Source: Marisediminicola antarctica
GTDB lineage: Bacteria > Actinomycetota > Actinomycetes > Actinomycetales > Microbacteriaceae
Reading direction: 5' to 3'
Assembly (NCBI RefSeq): GCF_009930795.1
Contig: NZ_CP017146.1
Span: forward strand, 3,162,001-3,226,000
DNA: 64,000 bases
Shown: piece after piece, positions 58,659 to 64,000 of the stretch
Layout of the letters: every line of letters starts with the position of its first letter
Numbering within the stretch: the stretch's first letter is position 1
Made by a program: the position numbers and the translations under genes
Notes under the pieces: generated by a model
Databases searched by the model: none
Seen by the model: only the letters and a program-made list of their open reading frames with translations
What the model was told of the DNA's origin: nothing

Positions 58659-59762
58659 TCAGGCGTCGAGGCGCGTCATCCAGCCGTGGCGGTCCTCGGC
58701 GCGCCCGTACTGGATGTCGGTGAGCTCCTGGCGCAGCGACAGGGTCAGCTCACCCGGCGCAGCATCCGCCGATCCAATCTCGATGCCCTCCCCGACCAGG
58801 CGCGCGATCGGCGTCACCACTGCGGCCGTGCCGCATGCGAAGACCTCGGCGATGTCGCCGCTCGCGACGCCGTCGGCCCACTCCGACAGCCGCACCCGGC
58901 GGCGTTCGACCGTGTGCCCGCGGTCCTGCGCGAGCTGCAGGATGCTGTCCCTCGTGATCCCCTCGAGGATGCTGTCGGACTGTGGGGTCACGAGCGTGCC
59001 GTCCTTGTAGACGAGCACGACGTTCATGCCGCCGAGCTCCTCGATGTACTCGCCGCTCACCGAGTCGAGGAACAGCACCTGCGCGCAGCCATGCTCGTAC
59101 GCTTCAGCCTGGGGCAGCAGCGACGAGGCGTAGTTGCCACCGGTCTTCGCGGCGCCCGTTCCGCCCTTGCCCGCGCGGGAGTAGTTCGTCGAGAGCCAAA
59201 TCGACACCGGCTGCACGCCGCTGGCGAAGTAGGCGCCGGCCGGAGAGGCAATGACGAAGTAGCCGACCTCCTGCGCAGCCCGAACCCCAAGGAAGCTCTC
59301 GGTCGCGAACATGAACGGGCGCAGGTAGAGGCTCGTCTCTGGCGCCGACGGCACCCAGGCGCCGTCGGCGGCGACGATCTGGCGGAGCGACTCGACGAAG
59401 TCGGCCTCGGGCAGCAGCGGGAGCGCCAGGCGCCTCGCCGAGCGCTGCAGGCGCGCGGCGTTGGCCTCGGGGCGGAACGACCAGATTGAGCCGTCCGCGT
59501 GCCGGTAGGCCTTGAGTCCTTCGAAAATCTCCTGGGCGTAGTGCAGCACGGATGCCGCGGGGTCGAGCTGCAGCGGACCGTACGGGATGACCCTGGCGTC
59601 GTGCCAGCCCTCGTCGATCGTCCAGTCGATCGCGACCATGTGGTCGGTGAAGTGCTTGCCGAACCCGGGGTCGGCGAGGATCGCGTCCCGCTCGGCGGCC
59701 GCGCGATGCGCGGCGGACGGCGTGACGTCAAACGGGAGCGGAAACCCTGTCGCGATGGTCAT
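58659..59762 (-). CDS. ilvE: Branched-chain amino-acid aminotransferase
   Basis: PLP enzyme interconverting Leu, Ile, Val and their 2-oxoacids. The 367-residue fold-type IV protein has YAQEIFEGLKAYRHADG, LYLRPFMFATE, the PLP Lys region GGTGAAKTGGNYASSLLPQ and EELGGMNVV and ITRDSILQLA. The length and the YNFLGCS-type details match the actinobacterial long form. GAAGGA lies 5 bp before the ATG at 59762. It follows leuB by 19 bp, giving a two-gene leucine-related operon. Confidence 0.95.
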   Translation of the reverse strand: MTIATGFPLPFDVTPSAAHRAAAERDAILADPGFGKHFTDHMVAIDWTIDEGWHDARVIPYGPLQLDPAASVLHYAQEIFEGLKAYRHADGSIWSFRPEANAARLQRSARRLALPLLPEADFVESLRQIVAADGAWVPSAPETSLYLRPFMFATESFLGVRAAQEVGYFVIASPAGAYFASGVQPVSIWLSTNYSRAGKGGTGAAKTGGNYASSLLPQAEAYEHGCAQVLFLDSVSGEYIEELGGMNVVLVYKDGTLVTPQSDSILEGITRDSILQLAQDRGHTVERRRVRLSEWADGVASGDIAEVFACGTAAVVTPIARLVGEGIEIGSADAAPGELTLSLRQELTDIQYGRAEDRHGWMTRLDA

Positions 59763-59781
59763 GATGGTCCTTCGTCGGTGT

Positions 59782-60849
59782 TCAGTGTGTGGTCGAAACG
59801 GCGGCACGAAGCGAATGGGCTATCGCGTCGCCGACCTCGGTGGTGCTGCGCCCGGCGGTTCCCCGCCCAGCGAGGTCATTCGTCACGGCAGTTCCGATTC
59901 TCGCCGCCTCGTCCGTGAATCCGAGGTGGCTGAGCAGCATGGCCACCGAGAGGATCGCCGCAGTCGGGTCGGCGATTCCCCTGCCCGCGATGTCGGGAGC
60001 CGATCCGTGGACCGGCTCGAACATGCTGGGGAAGGCGCCGTCGGGGTTGATGTTGCCCGAGGCCGCCAGCCCGATGCCACCGCTGATCGCGCCGGCCAGG
60101 TCGGTCAGAATGTCGCCAAAGAGGTTGTCCGTGACGATGGTGTCAAACCTAGCCGGATTGGTGACGAGGAAGATCGTCGCCGCGTCGACATGCAGGTAGT
60201 CGACGGTGACGTCCGGGTACTCGGTGGCGACAGCGTCGACCGTTCGCTGCCACAGTCCCCCCGCGTGCACGAGAACGTTCGTCTTGTGCACGAGAGTGAG
60301 CCGCCCGTGCCGGGCCTGGGCGGTGCGGAACGCGAAGCGCACGAGGCGCTCGACACCGAATGCCGTGTTGACGCTGACCTCGTTGGCAACTTCATTCGGC
60401 GATCCCACCCGGATGCCGCCGCCGTTGCCCACGTAGGGCCCCTCGGTGCCCTCGCGAACAACGACGAAGTCAACCTTGCCGGGCTTCGCGAGCGGTGACG
60501 CGACGCCAGGGAAGAGGGTCGTCGGCCGCAGGTTCACGTAGTGGTCGAAAGCGAAGCGCAGGCCGAGCAAGAGACCCCGCTCGATGATGCCGCCGGCGAG
60601 CCGGGGGTCGCGCGGGTCTCCGCCGACCGCACCAAGCAGGATGGCGTCATGCTGCGCGAGCGCCTCCAGCCCGCCCGCGGTGAGGATCTCCCCTGTGGCG
60701 ATGTAGTGCCCGGCTCCGAAGGGATAGTGGGTCACGTCGATCGTGGTGTCGGCGGGAACGGCGGCGTGTAGCACCTTGAGTGCTTCAGCAATCACTTCGG
60801 GGCCGATACCATCGCCGGCGATGACGGCGAGATTGATTTTCCGGGGCAT
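59782..60849 (-). CDS. leuB: 3-isopropylmalate dehydrogenase
   Basis: Oxidative decarboxylation of 3-isopropylmalate in leucine synthesis, NAD-linked. The 355-residue beta-decarboxylating dehydrogenase begins [22 protein letters not shown] and has [27 protein letters not shown], the metal Asp region [19 protein letters not shown] and [19 protein letters not shown]. The ATG at 60849 has no strong ribosome site. Together with leuCD at 14-16 kb it covers two steps of the pathway. Confidence 0.96.
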   Translation of the reverse strand: MPRKINLAVIAGDGIGPEVIAEALKVLHAAVPADTTIDVTHYPFGAGHYIATGEILTAGGLEALAQHDAILLGAVGGDPRDPRLAGGIIERGLLLGLRFAFDHYVNLRPTTLFPGVASPLAKPGKVDFVVVREGTEGPYVGNGGGIRVGSPNEVANEVSVNTAFGVERLVRFAFRTAQARHGRLTLVHKTNVLVHAGGLWQRTVDAVATEYPDVTVDYLHVDAATIFLVTNPARFDTIVTDNLFGDILTDLAGAISGGIGLAASGNINPDGAFPSMFEPVHGSAPDIAGRGIADPTAAILSVAMLLSHLGFTDEAARIGTAVTNDLAGRGTAGRSTTEVGDAIAHSLRAAVSTTH

Positions 60850-61016
60850 GGTTTCAGAGTAGCGGAGGGGACACGGCGACCCGATCCGGCGCCCGAGCGA
60901 CCAAATTCCCGGCCAATTATGAGCGAAATTTTACCGATTTGTTAGAATGGGTCTTCACATCGCACCGGATCGGCATGCATCCATGCTCGGACGGGCGACC
61001 GAAAGGACCGCAAGAC

Positions 61017-61274
61017 ATGGGTATTGGAACTGGAATCTTCCTCTTCGTCGTGGGCGCAATCTTGACGTTCGCGTTGAACTTCGAGACAAGCGTCATCAAC
61101 CTCGACCTCGTCGGCTACATCCTGATGGCTGCTGGAGCCGTCGTGTTCATCATCTCGCTCGTGCTCGTCATGCGTAAGCGCTCGAGCGTGTCGACCGTTC
61201 GCCAGGTCGACAACGGCGGCGCCGATCGGGTCACCCAGCGCGAGACGCGCAGCGACACCGATCCGCTCGTCTAA
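61017..61274 (+). CDS. DUF6458 family small membrane protein
   Basis: 85-residue protein starting MGIGTGIFLFVVGAILTFAL, with two membrane helices and a polar Arg/Thr/Asp-rich tail. The sequence between helices (NFETSVINLDLVGYILMAAG) is the family's hallmark in actinobacteria. Function unknown. GAAAGGA lies 11 bp upstream of the ATG at 61017. A strong bidirectional terminator follows. Confidence 0.88.
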   Translation: MGIGTGIFLFVVGAILTFALNFETSVINLDLVGYILMAAGAVVFIISLVLVMRKRSSVSTVRQVDNGGADRVTQRETRSDTDPLV

Positions 61275-61287
61275 CGAGCAATCCACG

Positions 61288-61321
61288 AAGAAGGGCCCGG
61301 CGAATTTGCCGGGCCCTTCTT
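61288..61321. terminator. Bidirectional terminator between DUF6458 gene and serA
   Basis: Perfect 14-bp arms (61288-61301 and 61308-61321) around a 6-nt loop, with an A-run on one side and T-rich sequence on the other, between convergent genes. Confidence 0.9.
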
Positions 61322-61345
61322 TCGTTGTCTGACCAGTTCGTACGA

Positions 61346-62941
61346 CTAGGTCGTGACGATATCGATCTCGTGCATGAGGTCGGCGTCGATGGCGATGCGC
61401 ACCGACTCCAGCAGCCCCGCCGGCGCCGGAGAGTCGACGGTGAGCACCGAGAGCGCCTGGCCGCCGGCCTCGCGCCTGCTGATCTGCATGCCGGCGATGT
61501 TGATGCCGGCCTCGCCGAATTCGCGGCCGTAGATCGCGACGATGCCGGGGCGATCGGCGTAGAGCATCACGATGAGGTGCTCTGCGACCGGAACCTCGAC
61601 GTCGTAGCCGTTGATCTCGACGATCTTCTCGATCTGCTTCGTGCCGGTGAGGGTGCCCGACACCGAGATCTGAGAGCCGCTACTGAGTGCGCCGCGGATC
61701 GTGAGCAGGTTGCGGTACTCGTCGCTCGTGCTGTCTGTGATCAGGCGCACGTCGATACCGCGCAGCTCGGCGAGCAGCGGCGCATTCACGTACGAGACCG
61801 ACTCGGCGACGACGTTGGTGAAGATGCCCTTGAGCGCCGCGAGCTTGAGCACGCTGACGTCGTGCGCGACGATCTCGCCTCGCACCTCAATGTGGATGCT
61901 CGTGATGGGGCTGTGCTCGGCGAGACCGGAGAACACCTGCCCGAGCTTCTCCATGAGAGGGATGCCGGGGCGCACGGTCGGGTCGATGATTCCACCGGCC
62001 ACGTTCACGGCATCCGGAACGAGCTCGCCCGCGAGCGCGAGGCGCACGGACTTGGCGACCGAGACACCGGCCTTCTCCTGCGCCTCGTCGGTGGATGCGC
62101 CCAGATGCGGGGTGACGATGACGTTGTCGAGGGCGAGCAGCGGGGAGTCGGTCGGCGGCTCGTGGACGAACACGTCGAGTCCGGCGCCGGCGATAACGCC
62201 GGTGGTGAGGGCGCGGTGCAGCGCGTCCTCGTCGATGAGGCCGCCGCGGGCCACGTTGACGATGAACGCGGTGGGCTTCATGAGGGCAAGCTGGGCGTCG
62301 GAGATCATCCCCGTCGTCTCGGGTGTCTTCGGCATGTGAATGGTGATGAAGTCGGACTGCTGCAGCAGCTCGTCGAAGCTCAGCAATGTCACACCGAGTT
62401 GTTGGGCACGAGCCGCCGTGACGTAGGGGTCGTAGGCGACGACGCGCGTTCCGAACGACTGCATCCGCGCGGTGATGAGCGCGCCGATGCGGCCGAGGCC
62501 GATGATGCCGATCGTCTTCTCGTACAGCTCGATGCCCGTGTACTTCGACCGCTTCCACTGGCCGACCGCGAGGGCAGCGTGCGCCGGCGGGATGTGCCGG
62601 GCGAGGCTGAGGATGTGCCCGACCGTCAGCTCGGCGGCCGAGATGATGTTCGAGGTCGGGGCGTTGACGACCATGACGCCGGCAGTCGTCGCGGACTTGA
62701 TGTCGACGTTGTCGAGGCCGACACCGGCGCGGGCGATGACCTTGAGCCTTGTCCCGGCGGCGAGCGCCTCGGCGTCGAGCTGGGTCGCGGACCTGATGAG
62801 GATCGCGCTCGCGTCCACGAGCGCCGCGAGCAGGGCGGGACGGTCGGTGCCGTCCACATTCCTCACGTCGAAGTCGGGGCCGAGGGCCTCGACGGTAGCG
62901 GGGGAAAGTTCTTCGGCGATCAACACGATCGGCTTTGCCAC
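61346..62941 (-). CDS. serA: D-3-phosphoglycerate dehydrogenase
   Basis: First step of serine synthesis, oxidising 3-phosphoglycerate with NAD. The 531-residue long form contains the substrate domain (DASAILIRSATQLDAEAL), the NAD motif GLGRIGALITARM, catalytic residues in VNVARGGLIDEDALHRAL and TPHLGASTDEAQEKAG, an intervening ASB domain, and a C-terminal ACT domain (~455-531, YADRPGIVAIYGREFGEAGINIAGMQISR) for serine feedback. Appears monocistronic. Confidence 0.96.
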   Translation of the reverse strand: MAKPIVLIAEELSPATVEALGPDFDVRNVDGTDRPALLAALVDASAILIRSATQLDAEALAAGTRLKVIARAGVGLDNVDIKSATTAGVMVVNAPTSNIISAAELTVGHILSLARHIPPAHAALAVGQWKRSKYTGIELYEKTIGIIGLGRIGALITARMQSFGTRVVAYDPYVTAARAQQLGVTLLSFDELLQQSDFITIHMPKTPETTGMISDAQLALMKPTAFIVNVARGGLIDEDALHRALTTGVIAGAGLDVFVHEPPTDSPLLALDNVIVTPHLGASTDEAQEKAGVSVAKSVRLALAGELVPDAVNVAGGIIDPTVRPGIPLMEKLGQVFSGLAEHSPITSIHIEVRGEIVAHDVSVLKLAALKGIFTNVVAESVSYVNAPLLAELRGIDVRLITDSTSDEYRNLLTIRGALSSGSQISVSGTLTGTKQIEKIVEINGYDVEVPVAEHLIVMLYADRPGIVAIYGREFGEAGINIAGMQISRREAGGQALSVLTVDSPAPAGLLESVRIAIDADLMHEIDIVTT

Positions 62942-63041
62942 GAATGCAGTCCTTTGGTAGATCTGTAAAATACAGGGCTAAGTTTAGGGCGCGGGCGCAC
63001 GGCTGCGGTGCCGAGCGTGCCATAGAAGGCAAGATGGACAG

Positions 63042-63437
63042 ATGCCGGATGCCGCGATCGAGACCGCCCAGTGGATCGCGCGCGGCGGGCTCGCCCTCCT
63101 CTTCGTTTCGATGGGTGTAACGCATTTCCTGCCCGGACCAGCCAGAACCATGGCTCGGCTGATCCCGCCGCGACTGCGCGGCACAGGCCTGTTGAGCCCT
63201 CGCGCGCTGGTCTATTTCACCGGTATCTGCGAGATCGCGGGCGGAATCGGGATGCTCGTTCCCGCGACGAGAGGCGCTGCGGCGGCCGGACTCGTGCTGT
63301 TTCTGATCGCGGTGTTCCCGGCGAACGCCTATGCGGCGGAGCATCCGGATCGGTTCGGGGCGATCGCCATCCCGTTCTGGCGGCGATACTTCGCCCAGCT
63401 CGCGCTCATTCTCGTGGTCGTGCTCGCCGCCCTCTGA
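63042..63437 (+). CDS. DoxX family membrane protein
   Basis: 131-residue, four-helix membrane protein. It has ARGGLALLFVSMGVTHFLPGPA, RALVYFTGICEIAGGIGMLVPATR and FPANAYAAE, typical of the DoxX/YphA group. DoxX proteins are linked to redox stress or quinone chemistry in some bacteria, but no partner here supports a specific role. It diverges from serA. Confidence 0.85.
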   Translation: MPDAAIETAQWIARGGLALLFVSMGVTHFLPGPARTMARLIPPRLRGTGLLSPRALVYFTGICEIAGGIGMLVPATRGAAAAGLVLFLIAVFPANAYAAEHPDRFGAIAIPFWRRYFAQLALILVVVLAAL

Positions 63438-63476
63438 CCTGCGCCGTGGCCCAGGCCAACGCGGCAAGCGACAAGC

Positions 63477-63842
63477 TCAGGCCAACGGGAGCAACGCGAC
63501 GAGCGACAGACTCAGGGCGCCGATGACGGCGAGTCCGCCGACGAACACGAGGGCGGCGGTCGGTACCGAGTGCCTTCGGCCGATGAGGAACGCGGCGGTA
63601 TACATCACTGGCGCGAGCGCGATATTCGCGATCAGAATCGCCCACGGCACGGTGGCGGCGTTGGCCCCGACCTCCTCGGCCAGCACGTTGTAGTCGCCAA
63701 TCTGCGCCACGACGCCGACGGTGTTGGAGATGGCCTCGAACAGGTCGTAGGCGTAGAGCAGCCCGAAGCCGATCGCGACCGCGAGGAACACAACGCGCAC
63801 GGAGCGCGGTCGAACGGCGGCATCCGGGTTCGCGGCGGTCAC
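63477..63842 (-). CDS. Hypothetical membrane protein, 121 aa
   Basis: Three or four hydrophobic segments (VRVVFLAVAIGFGLLYAYDLF, VPWAILIANIALAPVMYTAAF, ALVFVGGLAVIGALSLSLVALL) in a small protein without recognised motifs. The start is a GTG at 63842 that overlaps the upstream gene's stop (GTGA), so it is the second gene of an operon. Confidence 0.7.
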   Translation of the reverse strand: MTAANPDAAVRPRSVRVVFLAVAIGFGLLYAYDLFEAISNTVGVVAQIGDYNVLAEEVGANAATVPWAILIANIALAPVMYTAAFLIGRRHSVPTAALVFVGGLAVIGALSLSLVALLPLA

Positions 63843-64000
63843 GACACGCTCCCGAGTATGAACGGCCAGGGGGCGAGCAGCACGATGCCGGCGACAAGCC
63901 AGGCAACGCGCAGCGCGGGCCGGCCGCCGCGGGTGAGCAGAAGCACGAGGCCGAACCAGATGGCGGGCGAGACGATCGCGAGGAACTCGCCGAGCTGGTA
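63839..64000 (-). CDS. Membrane protein, C-terminal end only (cut by window edge)
   Basis: The last 53 residues of a protein entering from the right edge: two hydrophobic helices (EFLAIVSPAIWFGLVLLL and RVAWLVAGIVLLAPWPFIL) joined by TRGGRPAL. It ends with TGA overlapping the next gene's GTG. The family cannot be told. Confidence 0.7.
   Translation of the reverse strand, partial: YQLGEFLAIVSPAIWFGLVLLLTRGGRPALRVAWLVAGIVLLAPWPFILGSVS

Noticed and set aside
61325-62968. A 547-codon open frame opposite serA
   Set aside because: Antisense shadow of a fully recognisable phosphoglycerate dehydrogenase.
62963-62975. CTGTA-AAA-TACAG palindrome upstream of serA as an operator
   Set aside because: Five-base arms in a short AT-rich promoter patch could easily arise by chance; it may just be part of the promoter.

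Overview
The window is high-GC actinobacterial DNA, most likely from a member of the Microbacteriaceae. The evidence is the codon and GC style, the leuCD-murA-plsC-gpsA-ddl-DUF3515-thiL gene order, an F420-dependent glucose-6-phosphate dehydrogenase, DUF6458 and 2TM-type small membrane proteins, and CWB2 wall-binding repeats. I see no phage, transposase, integrase or CRISPR array. I read about 60 protein genes (two cut by the window edges), two tRNAs, one riboswitch, two intergenic repeat families and two adjacent broken genes.

Layout. 1-5.7 kb: recG (cut), corA, an acyl-CoA dehydrogenase, rsmD, thiL and a DUF3515 lipoprotein. 5.7-10.1 kb: a polar amino-acid ABC transporter and a secreted DUF1906 + FG-GAP-repeat protein, lying between DUF3515 and ddl. 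10.2-16.5 kb: ddl, gpsA, plsC, murA, leuD and leuC, all leftward, with a leucine/glutamate-type dehydrogenase diverging from leuC. 17.8-18.3 kb: a 154-bp tandem repeat. 18.4-21 kb: terC behind a yybP-ykoY manganese riboswitch, two pseudogenes and tRNA-Glu. 21-28 kb: a lipid kinase, a metallo-hydrolase, and a lactate module (lctP, D-lactate dehydrogenase, FCD regulator). 28-35 kb: a membrane protein, MerR regulator and MFS exporter, a Met/Cys-rich copper-type protein, F420-dependent G6P dehydrogenase, and a CWB2-VanY wall enzyme.

35.3-51.6 kb is the most interesting region. It looks like a catabolic island: a fused 2-oxoacid dehydrogenase E1 and an E2 on one side; a VOC protein, FCD regulator and aldehyde dehydrogenase on the other; then an SDR, a ribose-type ABC transporter and an unusual M24-family protein in one leftward operon; then a cupin-type XRE regulator and a BCCT transporter. 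Closely related palindromes around TTGGATCCAA lie in the E1/VOC intergenic region (two) and before the SDR-ABC-M24 operon (one), so one regulator probably controls the whole set. The substrate is not evident. The M24 protein has Cys in place of one of the five metal ligands, which suggests it is not an ordinary peptidase.

51.6-64 kb: a hipBA toxin-antitoxin pair beside tRNA-Gln and gltX, a thioredoxin-reductase-like flavoprotein without a recognisable NADPH site, gltX, a YeiH-type exporter preceded by a cluster of ~90-bp palindromic repeats, an FAH-family enzyme, ilvE, leuB, a DUF6458 protein, serA, DoxX and two small membrane proteins. leuC, leuD, leuB, ilvE and the leucine-type dehydrogenase give the window a branched-chain amino-acid theme spread over several operons.
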